Assembly: GCA_963807005.1 (NCBI GenBank)
Contig: CAWDZK010000006.1
Location: 248,001 to 312,000, forward strand
Length of the DNA stretch: 64,000 nucleotides
Origin: CAWDZK01 sp963807005
GTDB lineage: Bacteria; Actinomycetota; Actinomycetes; JACCUZ01
Direction: 5' to 3'
Positions 8,504 to 16,144 of the stretch are shown piece by piece. The notes under the pieces are model-generated. The model searched no databases. It saw only the letters and a program-made list of their open reading frames with translations, and was not told where the DNA came from. The position numbers were made by a program, and so were the translations under genes. Every line of letters starts with the position of its first letter. Position 1 is the stretch's first letter.

Positions 8504-8602
8504 GTGGGTTCCGTCATCAAGAAGCGCCGCAAGCGCATGGCGAAGAAGAAGCACCGCAAGCTGCTGAAGAAGACACGCGTCCAGCGTCGTAACAAGAAGT
8601 AG
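8504..8602 (+). CDS. bS22-like small ribosomal protein (AURKAIP1/COX24 domain)
   Basis: 32-aa very basic protein beginning GSVIKKRRKRMAKKKHRKLL after a GTG start. Nearly half its residues are Lys or Arg. It matches the tiny conserved actinobacterial protein encoded directly before the SDR gene (Rv0500B in M. tuberculosis), identified in mycobacterial ribosome structures as bS22 on the 30S subunit (from memory). GAAGAGG 5 nt before the start is a good ribosome site. It is too short for ordinary gene-calling cut-offs and easily missed. The downstream SDR starts 33 bp later and may be co-transcribed. Confidence 0.9.
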   Translation: MGSVIKKRRKRMAKKKHRKLLKKTRVQRRNKK

Positions 8603-8635
8603 CCGCAGCACCAGCGGATCGCCGGGAGGAACGCG

Positions 8636-9712
8636 TTGGGCCGGGTCGTGATGGTGACCGGTGTGTCGCGGTACCTCGGCGGCCGGTTCACCCAGCTGCT
8701 GCAGGCCGATCCGGACATCTCCCGGGTCATCGGCGTTGACGTCGTCCCGCCCAAAGCCGACCTCGGCGACGCCGAGTTCGTGCGGGCCGACATCCGCAAC
8801 CCCGTCATCGGGAAGGTCATCGCCCGGGCCGAGGTCGACACCGTCGTGCACATGGCGGTGCTGGCGACCCCGCTCGACGCGGGTGGCCGGGCGATGATGA
8901 AGGAGATCAACGTCATCGGCACGATGCAGCTGCTGGCGGCGTGCCAGAAGGCGCCGTCGGTCCGCAAGCTGGTGGTGAAGTCCTCCACCGCCGTGTACGG
9001 CTGCTCACCGCAGGACCCGGCGCTGTTCACCGAGGACCTCGAGCCGAACGCGATGGCCCGTAGCGGCTACGCCAAGGACTCCGTCGAGGTCGAGGGCTAC
9101 GTCCGTGGCTTCGCCCGGAGGCGCCCTGACGTGTCGGTGACCACGTTGCGGTTCGCCAACTTCGTCGGCCCGAAGGTCACCACGCCGCTGACGGCGTACT
9201 TCTCCCTGCCTGTGGTGCCGACGGTGCTCGGTTTCGACCCGCGGCTGCAGTTCGTGCACGAGCGCGACGGCCTCGAGGTGCTGTGGCGGACGACGCTGGG
9301 CGACCACCAGGGCACCTTCAACGTGGCCGGTGACGGCGTGATGACGTTGTCCCAGGCGATCCGACGGGCCGGCCGCCCGTCGCTTCCCCTTCCGCAGCCG
9401 GCTGCGCCGTGGGTCGGGCAGGCACTGCGCCGGCTGGGGGTGGCGGACTTCTCGGCCGAGCAGGTGCGGTTCCTGTCGTACGGCCGGGTCGTCGACACCA
9501 CCCGGATGCGCGACGTGCTCGGCTTCACCCCGCGGTACTCGACCCGTGAGGCCTTCGACGACTTCGTCCGCGGGCAGCACCTGCACGGACCGCTGTCCGC
9601 CCCCGTCGTGCAAGCGGTCGAGGGCAAGGTGGTCGACGCGCTCGCCAGCGCCGTCGGTCATGTCCATCTCGGCGGCGTCCGTCTCGGCGGCCGGACGGCG
9701 CCCCATGGCTGA
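8636..9712 (+). CDS. NAD-dependent epimerase/dehydratase (extended SDR)
   Basis: 358-aa extended short-chain dehydrogenase. The N-terminus MVTGVSRYLGGRFTQLL is a variant Rossmann TGxxxxLG motif; the catalytic pair is in SGYAKDSVEVE (YxxxK), and KSSTAVYG supplies the Ser. It resembles the actinobacterial nucleotide-sugar epimerase-like protein labelled GalE2 (Rv0501), whose substrate is not established. The TTG start at 8636 is supported by GGAGGA 5 nt upstream and by the strand beginning immediately. It overlaps the next gene by 8 bp and belongs to a conserved trio with the bS22-like protein and an acyltransferase, hinting at envelope lipid or sugar metabolism. Confidence 0.87.
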   Translation: MGRVVMVTGVSRYLGGRFTQLLQADPDISRVIGVDVVPPKADLGDAEFVRADIRNPVIGKVIARAEVDTVVHMAVLATPLDAGGRAMMKEINVIGTMQLLAACQKAPSVRKLVVKSSTAVYGCSPQDPALFTEDLEPNAMARSGYAKDSVEVEGYVRGFARRRPDVSVTTLRFANFVGPKVTTPLTAYFSLPVVPTVLGFDPRLQFVHERDGLEVLWRTTLGDHQGTFNVAGDGVMTLSQAIRRAGRPSLPLPQPAAPWVGQALRRLGVADFSAEQVRFLSYGRVVDTTRMRDVLGFTPRYSTREAFDDFVRGQHLHGPLSAPVVQAVEGKVVDALASAVGHVHLGGVRLGGRTAPHG

Positions 9713-10808
9713 CGCGCGGGTGATCCCCATCGACGGCGGCGGCGACGACCGGCGACGCCCGGGCTCGGCCGCCGACGCGGTCGCGGCCGGCGCGTCCCGG
9801 GCCGGGAGCGAGCGGGCCAGGCGGCGTCGGTCCAGCCCGCTGCTCGACGAGGCGGAGGCGGCCGCAGCTGCCCGGGAGGCCGAGGCCGTCGCGGGGGAGC
9901 GGGGGGACGACCCGGTCCCCGAGTCGTCGTCGGTGGGGGACGCGGCTGCGACGGCGCCGCCCGAGCTGCCGGAGTGGGAGCGCAAGGTCGCCGCGACGCT
10001 CGCCTTCGTCCGGCGCCGGCTCACCGGCGACGTCGAGGTGGACGAGTTCGGCTTCGACGCGGAGCTGACCGAGAACGTGCTGCTGGCCGCGCTGCGGCCG
10101 CTCTACGAGTCGTACTTCCGGGTCGAGGCGCGCGGTCTGGAGAACATCCCGTCCGAGGGCGGCGCGCTGGTCGTCGCCAACCACTCGGGCACCATCCCGC
10201 TCGACTCGGTCATGACCCAGATCGCCCTGCTCGACCATCACCCGGCGCACCGGCACCTGCGGATGCTCGGCGCCGACCTGGTGTTCCAGACCCCGGTGGT
10301 GAGCTCGCTGGCCCGCAAGAGCGGGACCACGCTGGCCTGCAACGCCGACGCGGAGCGGCTGCTCGAGAAGGGCGAGCTCGTCGGCGTCTGGCCGGAGGGT
10401 TTCAAGGGGATCGGCAAGCCGTTCTCCGAGCGCTACAAGCTGCAGCGGTTCGGCCGTGGCGGCTTCGTGTCCGCGGCGCTGAAGGCCGGTGTCCCGATCG
10501 TTCCGTGCTCGATCGTCGGTGCGGAGGAGATCTACCCGATCCTCGGCAACGTCAAGACGCTGGCCCGACTGCTCGGGCTTCCCTACGTGCCGGTCACCCC
10601 CACGTTCCCGTGGCTCGGTCCTCTCGGCCTGATCCCGCTGCCGAGCAAGTGGATCATCGAGTTCGGCGAGCCGGTCCCGACCGACGGCTACGACCTGGGT
10701 GCGGCGGACGACCCGATGCTGGTGTTCAACCTCACCGACCAGGTCCGCGAGACCATCCAGCACACGCTGTACCGACTGCTGATGACCCGGAAGTCGATCT
10801 TCTTCTGA
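9705..10808 (+). CDS. PlsC-family acyltransferase (Rv0502 type)
   Basis: 367-aa lysophospholipid-type acyltransferase. After a charged, low-complexity N-terminal extension of about 85 residues, the PlsC core begins with ALRPLYESYFRVEARGLENIP. Its motif I is NHSGTIPLDS (NHx4D, catalytic), and motif III is the VWPEGFKGIGKPF stretch. The long extension is normal for this actinobacterial subfamily. The family transfers acyl chains to glycerol phosphates or related lipids at the inner leaflet; exact acceptor unknown. The ATG at 9705 lies inside the end of the SDR gene, implying translational coupling. The gene ends convergently with the rsbN-like gene. Confidence 0.87.
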   Translation: MADARVIPIDGGGDDRRRPGSAADAVAAGASRAGSERARRRRSSPLLDEAEAAAAAREAEAVAGERGDDPVPESSSVGDAAATAPPELPEWERKVAATLAFVRRRLTGDVEVDEFGFDAELTENVLLAALRPLYESYFRVEARGLENIPSEGGALVVANHSGTIPLDSVMTQIALLDHHPAHRHLRMLGADLVFQTPVVSSLARKSGTTLACNADAERLLEKGELVGVWPEGFKGIGKPFSERYKLQRFGRGGFVSAALKAGVPIVPCSIVGAEEIYPILGNVKTLARLLGLPYVPVTPTFPWLGPLGLIPLPSKWIIEFGEPVPTDGYDLGAADDPMLVFNLTDQVRETIQHTLYRLLMTRKSIFF

Positions 10809-10820
10809 CGGTCGCCCGGG

Positions 10821-12086
10821 TCAGCAGGTGGTCAACGGGGGCACCGGGACGCAGGCGCTCACCGCCGTCGGGCCGGTGACCGTGGGCAGCGGCCCCGCAG
10901 CGGTCGTGGTGGCGGCCGGGCTGGTGACCACCGGGTTCCCGCTCGACGGGGGGACGGAGAGGGTCGTGCCGGGCAGCGGGACGCTCACGGTCGCCCGCGG
11001 CGCGCCGGCGGTGGGGAGCGGGGTGGTGGCCACCGTGCCGCCGGTGCCCGGCAGCCCGCCCGAGCCCGGCGCGGAGGAGCGGGACGAGCCGGGACCGCCG
11101 GACGCACCGGCGGCGGAGCCGGCCGTCCCGGGGACTCCGTTCACGGTCCGGCTCGCCCCGTCGACGCCCTGCTCCACCGCGCCGACCAGTCCGCCGGCTG
11201 CACCGGTGGCCGCGCGACGGCCGTCCGTCCCTCGTCGCGCCGCCTGGCCGGCCACCGCGCCTGCGCCCCCCGGGCCGCCGGCGCCGTACGCCGTGCCCAC
11301 CGCCTGGCCGGCCTCCGCCTCGATCGCGGCCAGCCGCTGGGCGAGCGCCCGGACCTGGGCGCGCAGGGCCGGGCCCAGCAACGGCAGCAGGTCGTCGAGA
11401 CGCTCCCGCTGCCCGGCGAGGAACCGGTCCAGCAGCTGCATCGGCTCCGCGTCACCGGTCTCGCGGTAGGCGCGGGTCAGGTCGTCGGTGGCGGCGGCCA
11501 CGGCGGTGTCCATGTCGGTCAGGGAGCCGGCGACCCGGAGCCGGGTCGCGGCCGAGCGGCTGCCCTCGCCGGCCGCCAGCGCCTCTGCCTCCCCGAGCCT
11601 GGCGTCCGCCTGCTCGAGCAGCTCCCGCCCACGGCCGAGGTCACCGCGGGCCAGGGCGAGCTGGGCGTTCTCGATCTGTCGCTTGAGGCCGTACAGCGAG
11701 TCGCCCGGCAGGGCCCGGGTGCTTGCGGCGGCTGCCCCGGCCCCGGCGACGACGGCGGCGACGGCCACCGCGGCGACGGCCTGCCTCACCCGGTGCGCGG
11801 CGCTGCGCCGTTCGCGGAGCACCGGAACGAGCTCCCGGGGCGCGGGGACGCGGCCCTCGGCCTCGGTGAGGAGGCGGTCCCGCAGGTCCGACCGGAACTG
11901 CTCGCGCGGCCGGATGTCGGAGACCGGGAGCCCGCGGGTCAGTGCGACGAGCGGGGACAGTGTCGCGGTGGCCGCGGGTGTGCTCGCCCGGCGGCCGTCC
12001 AGCATCGCCTGGAGGTCCTCGGCCTCCCGCCGGCGAGCGGACGGGATCAGGCCGCGCTGCAGTCCACGCTGGATCGTGAGGCTCAT
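10821..12086 (-). CDS. rsbN: DUF5667 membrane protein, RsbN-like anti-sigma factor
   Basis: 421-aa bitopic membrane protein. A cytoplasmic N-terminal region of about 100 residues, one TM at about 101-121, then an extracytoplasmic DUF5667 region (starting ALPGDSLYGLKRQIENAQLAL) and a Gly/Ser/Pro/Val-rich C-terminal tail of roughly 150 residues. In Streptomyces the gene after bldN encodes RsbN, an anti-sigma factor that sequesters sigma-BldN; the same order and topology here support that role. The ATG at 12086 has GGGGAGGGGAA upstream. It lies 100 bp after the sigma gene on the same strand, probably one operon. Sequence identity to RsbN was not tested, so the symbol is tentative. Confidence 0.68.
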   Translation of the reverse strand: MSLTIQRGLQRGLIPSARRREAEDLQAMLDGRRASTPAATATLSPLVALTRGLPVSDIRPREQFRSDLRDRLLTEAEGRVPAPRELVPVLRERRSAAHRVRQAVAAVAVAAVVAGAGAAAASTRALPGDSLYGLKRQIENAQLALARGDLGRGRELLEQADARLGEAEALAAGEGSRSAATRLRVAGSLTDMDTAVAAATDDLTRAYRETGDAEPMQLLDRFLAGQRERLDDLLPLLGPALRAQVRALAQRLAAIEAEAGQAVGTAYGAGGPGGAGAVAGQAARRGTDGRRAATGAAGGLVGAVEQGVDGASRTVNGVPGTAGSAAGASGGPGSSRSSAPGSGGLPGTGGTVATTPLPTAGAPRATVSVPLPGTTLSVPPSSGNPVVTSPAATTTAAGPLPTVTGPTAVSACVPVPPLTTC

Positions 12087-12186
12087 CTGCGGCTTCCCCT
12101 CCCCTCGTCGCGCCGGTCGACGGGTGCGCTGCACCCGTCCTGACAACGAGCGCCCGCAGGCCTGGTTACGGGGCCGGGAAGGAAGA

Positions 12187-12918
12187 TCATCCGATCGGCT
12201 GGTGCACCAGCTTGGCCAGTGTCCGGACGGCGCGCAGCTGCAGCTGCTTGACCGCGCCCTCGGAGCGGGACATCACCTGTGCCGTCTCGGCGATGCTCAT
12301 GCCCTGGAGGAAGCGCAGGACGATGCACTCCTGCTGCTCCGACTTGAGCTGCTTCACGGCGTCCAGCAGCGCGACGTTGCTCAGTCGGTCGAGCACCACC
12401 TGCTCGATGCCGTCGTCGGCCCGGTCGGCGTCGAGCATGTCGGCCGTGGTGACCTCCAGCTTGAACCGGCTGGACTTGACGTGGTCGGTGACCAGGTTGC
12501 GCGCGATGGTGGTGAACCAGGCACCGATGTCCTTGCCTGTCCAGGTGAACGTGTCGATCCGGCGCAGCGCCCGCAGGAACGTCTCGGAGGTGAGGTCCTC
12601 GGCCAGCTGGTGCGACCCGACCCGGTAGTAGAGGTAGCGGTAGATCGTGTCGACGTAGGAGTCGTACACGAGGCCGAACGCCTCGGCGTCTCCCTGCTGG
12701 GCCAGGGCGACCAACCCGGCGATGCGGTCCTGCTCGGGGTCGGTGTCCTGCTCGGTGGGCCCGGAGTGGCCGCCGACCGGGGAACCCGGCCGAACGCCGG
12801 TCCCGGGACCGCCGGTGGCCAGGGCCAGCCCGCCCCCCTGCGGCCCGGCCGCGGCGAGCACCAGGACGCGCAGCTCGGCGAGACCGGCCAGCCCGGCCGT
12901 CGGTGTCGGCACGCGCAC
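12187..12918 (-). CDS. bldN: BldN-type ECF sigma factor with N-terminal pro-extension
   Basis: 243-aa ECF sigma factor. Region 2 reads AFGLVYDSYVDTIYRYLYY and LAEDLTSETFLRALRRIDTF, with the helix WFTTIARNLVTDHVKSSRF; region 4 contains QQECIVLRFLQGMSIAETAQ then SRSEGAVKQLQLRAVRTL. A Gly/Ala-rich extension of about 70 residues precedes region 2, as in Streptomyces BldN, where the pro-sequence is removed. BldN directs development, including chaplin and rodlin genes. The GTG at 12918 is chosen for AAGGGGAT 5-11 nt upstream; a second GTG at 12912 is possible. It carries its own promoter and a 16-bp palindrome upstream and is followed by the rsbN-like gene. Confidence 0.85.
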   Translation of the reverse strand: MRVPTPTAGLAGLAELRVLVLAAAGPQGGGLALATGGPGTGVRPGSPVGGHSGPTEQDTDPEQDRIAGLVALAQQGDAEAFGLVYDSYVDTIYRYLYYRVGSHQLAEDLTSETFLRALRRIDTFTWTGKDIGAWFTTIARNLVTDHVKSSRFKLEVTTADMLDADRADDGIEQVVLDRLSNVALLDAVKQLKSEQQECIVLRFLQGMSIAETAQVMSRSEGAVKQLQLRAVRTLAKLVHQPIG

Positions 12919-13007
12919 GAGCGATCCCCTTCTCCGCGGCGTGGTGCTGCTGCTGGATGGCAGATACCCGAGGCTCCGGTGTGACGAACGTCTCGGCAGG
13001 CGCCATG

Positions 13008-13037
13008 ACCGTAGCCGGGCCGGGCGATTGCGTCCAA
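13008..13037 (-). promoter_or_regulatory. Promoter of the bldN-like gene
   Basis: On the minus strand TTGGAC (13037-13032) and TACGGT (13013-13008) are 18 bp apart, a good vegetative -35/-10 pair, about 90 bp before the GTG at 12918. Confidence 0.55.
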
Positions 13038-13055
13038 ATCGACCACGCGGAGCCT

Positions 13056-13071
13056 GACGATGATCATCGTC
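13056..13071. promoter_or_regulatory. 16-bp perfect palindrome upstream of bldN promoter
   Basis: GACGATGATCATCGTC is fully self-complementary and sits 19 bp upstream of the -35 hexamer. A developmental regulator is a natural candidate, since BldD controls bldN in Streptomyces, but the sequence does not match the BldD consensus I remember. Confidence 0.5.
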
Positions 13072-13179
13072 CCAGGTCAGCGCGGGGTCGCGGGGACCAG
13101 CCGGGCCTCGCGGATCGGCGCTGCTCCCGCGTCCCACCGGTCCCACCGGCCGCACCGGCCGCGTCCGGCCCACTGGTGG

Positions 13180-14046
13180 TCAGCGGCTGCGGCGGCGTGC
13201 CGAGGCGGCGGCCAGCGCGCCGGCGAGGGCGCCCATCGCGGCTGCGGCGGGGACGCCGAGCTGAACCGCCTTGCGTCCGGTCCGGTAGTCGCGGACCCGC
13301 CAGCCGAGCTCGCGGGCGTGGGCCCGCAGCTTGGCGTCGGGGTTGATGGCGCAGGGATGCCCGACCAGCGACAGCATCGGGATGTCGTTGGCCGAGTCGG
13401 AGTACGCCGAGCAGGACGCGAGGTCGAGGTTCTCGCGCTCGGCCAGGGACACGACTGCCTCGGCCTTGGCCTCGCCGTGCAGGATCTCGCCGACCAGGCG
13501 ACCGGTGTAGACACCGTCGTCGGTCTCGGCGACCGTCCCCAGCGCGCCGGTGAGGCCGAGCCGACGGGCGATCACGTTGGCCACCTCGACCGGCGTGGCG
13601 GTGACCAGCCAGACCCGCTGTCCGGCGTCGAGGTGCATCTGGGCAAGCGCCCGGGTGCCGGGCCACACCTTCGTGGCCATCACCTCGTCGAAGACCTCTT
13701 CGCCGATGCCGGTCAGCTCGGCCACGGTGTGCCCGGCCGCGAAGGACAACGCGGTCTCGCGAGCCTCGTGCACGTCACCGAGGTGCTCGTTCCCGCCCAG
13801 CCGGAACCGCGCCTGCTGCCAGGCGAACCGACCGATGTCGCGCGCCGAGAAGAAGTCCCGCCGGTACAGCCCGCGGGCGAGGTGGAAGATCGAGGCACCC
13901 TGCATGACGGTGTTGTCGACGTCGAAGAACGCCGCGGCCCGCGGGTCCAGCGGCACCTGCAGCGCGGGCTCCACCTCGGCCGCTGCAGCCGAGGCGCGGC
14001 CCGCGGCGACGGCGTCCGGGTCGTGCCTGGTGCGCTCTGCCGCCAT
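13180..14046 (-). CDS. HAD-IB family phosphatase (SerB1-like)
   Basis: 288-aa haloacid dehalogenase hydrolase. Motif I is FFDVDNTVMQGAS (nucleophile Asp42, acid Asp44), motif II is the VTATP stretch and motif IV is YSDSANDIPMLSLVG. A large alpha-helical cap lies between motifs I and II. This HAD-IB type is often annotated phosphoserine phosphatase; family members also dephosphorylate lipids or choline phosphate, so the substrate is open. The last 30 residues are hydrophobic (GVPAAAAMGALAGALAAASA) and may anchor it to the membrane. The ATG at 14046 is set by a leaderless promoter. Divergent from an acyl-CoA ligase, consistent with lipid metabolism. Confidence 0.88.
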   Translation of the reverse strand: MAAERTRHDPDAVAAGRASAAAAEVEPALQVPLDPRAAAFFDVDNTVMQGASIFHLARGLYRRDFFSARDIGRFAWQQARFRLGGNEHLGDVHEARETALSFAAGHTVAELTGIGEEVFDEVMATKVWPGTRALAQMHLDAGQRVWLVTATPVEVANVIARRLGLTGALGTVAETDDGVYTGRLVGEILHGEAKAEAVVSLAERENLDLASCSAYSDSANDIPMLSLVGHPCAINPDAKLRAHARELGWRVRDYRTGRKAVQLGVPAAAAMGALAGALAAASARRRSR

Positions 14047-14052
14047 GACCCG

Positions 14053-14075
14053 AGCCTAGGGGCCTGTGCCAGACT
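14053..14075. promoter_or_regulatory. Back-to-back leaderless promoters
   Basis: On the minus strand TAGGCT (14058-14053) is 6 nt before the ATG at 14046; on the plus strand CAGACT (14070-14075) is 6 nt before the GTG at 14082. Both divergent genes therefore appear to be leaderless. Confidence 0.5.
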
Positions 14076-14081
14076 TCGTCG

Positions 14082-15644
14082 GTGGCCGGCACCGATCGGG
14101 AGGGCACGGTTCCCGGGGGCACCGGAGGCGCGCCGCGCAACGTCGCGGACCTGGTCCGGGCCGCAGCCGGGTCGCGCCCGGACGCCGTCGCGCTGGTGCA
14201 CCTCCCTGGCTCCGGCGACCGCACGACCACCACCTGGGCCGCGCTGGACGCCGCTGTCGACGCGACGGCCGCCGGTCTGCGGTCGGAGCTCGGCCTGCGC
14301 AGCGGCGACCGGGTCGCGCTCGCGCTCGGTGCGTCGCCGGCGTTCGTCGTCGCGTACTTCGCCGTGCTGCGGGCCGGTCTGGTCGCCGTACCGCTGAACA
14401 CGGGGTACACCTCGCCCGAGGTCGCCCGTCTGCTGCATGACGGGGACGCGGGCGTGGTGCTGTGCGACGACTCGACGCTGGGCGTGGTGGAGGAGGCGGT
14501 CGCCGGCACCCACCGGGCCCTGGTCGACCCGGCCGGCCTGGACGCCGTGACGGCGGCCGGCCGGGGCCACCGGACCGACGGTGACGGCCGTGGTGGCGAG
14601 GATCTCGCCGTGCTCATGTTCACCTCGGGCACGAGCGGCCGACCGCGGGGCGCGATGCTCAGCCACCGGGCGCTGCTGGCGAACCTCGACCAGTGCCGCC
14701 GCCTCCAGCCGGAGCCGATGCGGGCGGACGACGTCGTGCTGCTCGTGCTCCCGCTGTTCCACATCTACGGGCTCAACACCGGCCTCGGCATGGTGGCCGC
14801 CACGGCGGCGACCGGCGTCCTGGTCGAGCGCTTCGACCCGGTCGGTACGGCTGCGGTGATCCGCGCCGAGGGCGTGACCAACGTGCCCGGCGCGCCCCCG
14901 ATGTACCTCGGCTGGATCGCTGCCCAGCAGCTCGACGCCCTGCGCGACGTGCGGCTGCTGGCCTCGGGTGCCTCGCCGTTGCCGCCGGACGTCCTCGAGC
15001 GGGTGCGGACCGGCGCCGGCCGCACCGTGCACGAGGGCTACGGCCTGACCGAGACGGCCCCGGTGGTCGCGACCACGCTGGCGTCGGCAGCGGTGAAGGC
15101 CGGCTCGATCGGCCGGCCGGTGCCGGGTGTCGAGGTCCGGCTCGTGGACGAGAGCGGCGCCGACGTCTCCGACGGCGACCCCGGCGAGATCCTCGTCCGC
15201 GGGGCGAACCTGTTCTCCGGGTACTGGCCGGACGGCGACGACCGTCCCGGGGAGGACGGCTGGTGGGGCACCGGCGACGTGGCCTACGTCGACCGCGACG
15301 GCGACCTGTTCCTGGTGGACCGGCGCACCGACCTGGTGCTGGTGAGCGGCTTCAACGTCTACCCGCGGGAGGTCGAGCTGGCCCTGACCGAGCACCCGGA
15401 TGTCGCCGAGGCGGCGGTGATCGGCGTCCCGGACGCGTCCACCGGCGAGGCGGTCAGGGCCTACGTCGTACCGCGGGCCGGATCGGGACTCACCGCCGAG
15501 GACGTGACCGCCCACGCCGCCACCCGGCTGGCCCGGTTCAAGCGGCCGGCCTCGGTGTCCCTCGTCGACCGGCTGCCGCACTCCGTCACCGGAAAGGTGG
15601 CCAAGGGTCGGCTGCGGGCCCACGAGATCGAGGAGCTCGGATGA
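14082..15644 (+). CDS. AMP-dependent acyl-CoA synthetase
   Basis: 520-aa ANL-superfamily adenylating enzyme, probably a medium- or long-chain fatty-acid-CoA ligase. The P-loop is LMFTSGTSGRPRGAMLSHRA; the adenine-binding motif is HEGYGLTETAPVV; the hinge is WGTGDVAYVDRDGDLFLVDR; and the catalytic Lys lies in the C-terminal SVTGKVAKGRLR. It activates a carboxylic acid with ATP and transfers it to CoA. The GTG at 14082 follows a leaderless-type promoter and is the first in-frame start. It overlaps the glutaredoxin-like gene by 4 bp (ATGA), forming a two-gene unit, and is divergent from the HAD phosphatase. Confidence 0.88.
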   Translation: MAGTDREGTVPGGTGGAPRNVADLVRAAAGSRPDAVALVHLPGSGDRTTTTWAALDAAVDATAAGLRSELGLRSGDRVALALGASPAFVVAYFAVLRAGLVAVPLNTGYTSPEVARLLHDGDAGVVLCDDSTLGVVEEAVAGTHRALVDPAGLDAVTAAGRGHRTDGDGRGGEDLAVLMFTSGTSGRPRGAMLSHRALLANLDQCRRLQPEPMRADDVVLLVLPLFHIYGLNTGLGMVAATAATGVLVERFDPVGTAAVIRAEGVTNVPGAPPMYLGWIAAQQLDALRDVRLLASGASPLPPDVLERVRTGAGRTVHEGYGLTETAPVVATTLASAAVKAGSIGRPVPGVEVRLVDESGADVSDGDPGEILVRGANLFSGYWPDGDDRPGEDGWWGTGDVAYVDRDGDLFLVDRRTDLVLVSGFNVYPREVELALTEHPDVAEAAVIGVPDASTGEAVRAYVVPRAGSGLTAEDVTAHAATRLARFKRPASVSLVDRLPHSVTGKVAKGRLRAHEIEELG

Positions 15645-15892
15645 CGGCCGGGACGCCGGCGCGGGTCACGCTGATCGGCAAACCCGACTGCCACCTCTGC
15701 GACCGGGCCCGGGAGGTGGTCGCCCGGGTGACGGCCGAGCTGGGGGAGCGGTTCGAGGAGCTGAGCATCCTCGACGACCCGGAGCTGGCCGAGCGGTACT
15801 GGGAGCAGATCCCGGTCACCCTGGTGGACGGCGAGCAGCACGACTTCTGGCGGGTGTCCGAGGACCGGCTGCGCGCCGCGCTCACCCGCTGA
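15641..15892 (+). CDS. Glutaredoxin-like DUF836 protein
   Basis: 83-aa thioredoxin-fold protein. The N-terminal strand VTLIGKPDCHLCDRAREVV contains a CxxC dithiol (CHLC), and the cis-Pro is in QIPVTLVDGEQ. Size and motif match the small glutaredoxin-like protein encoded near hemA in actinobacteria (Rv0508 type, from memory). Likely role: cytoplasmic thiol-disulfide exchange. The ATG overlaps the end of the acyl-CoA ligase gene, implying coupled translation. Two long palindromes follow its stop before the rex promoter. Confidence 0.88.
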   Translation: MTAGTPARVTLIGKPDCHLCDRAREVVARVTAELGERFEELSILDDPELAERYWEQIPVTLVDGEQHDFWRVSEDRLRAALTR

Positions 15893-15924
15893 CCCGCCGG
15901 CCCGCCCCAGCCTTCCCCCCCGTC

Positions 15925-15956
15925 CCGAGTTGATCACGTTAACGTGATCAACTCGG
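15925..15956. repeat. 32-bp perfect palindrome with GATCACGTTAACGTGATC core
   Basis: Left half CCGAGTTGATCACGTT is the exact reverse complement of the right half AACGTGATCAACTCGG, with no spacer. It lies 32 bp after the glutaredoxin-like gene. It may act as a bidirectional terminator, a protein site or a dispersed palindromic repeat; there is no T-tract. Confidence 0.85.
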
Positions 15957-15985
15957 ACTTCCCGAGGCCTGCAGGCCACGGTCAG

Positions 15986-16019
15986 GCCGTAATGATCACG
16001 TTTACGTGATCATTACGGC
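15986..16019. repeat. 34-bp palindrome sharing the same core
   Basis: GCCGTAATGATCACGT and ACGTGATCATTACGGC are perfect 16-bp arms around TT. The central 18 bp differ from the 15925-15956 palindrome at one base, while the flanks differ but stay self-complementary. A 12-bp palindrome, GGCCTGCAGGCC, lies between the two at 15966-15977. Confidence 0.85.
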
Positions 16020-16046
16020 AACGCCGGGAGCGTGCTCGGGCTCACT

Positions 16047-16075
16047 TTGTGCTCACGTTCACAAGCGCCTAATCT
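16047..16075 (+). promoter_or_regulatory. Rex operator overlapping the rex promoter
   Basis: TTGTGCTCACGTTCACAA (16047-16064) matches the Rex consensus TTGTGAAnnnnTTCACAA at 12 of 14 defined bases. Its first six bases also serve as a -35 (TTGTGC), 17 bp before the -10 TAATCT at 16070-16075. Rex binding would block polymerase directly, so rex and the downstream hem genes should be autorepressed when NADH is low. Confidence 0.82.
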
Positions 16076-16144
16076 GGCTGACGCGCGGTGGCAGCGGGGT
16101 CGAGCAGCGATCCCGGCGAGGACGCCACCGACGGATGGAGTCCC

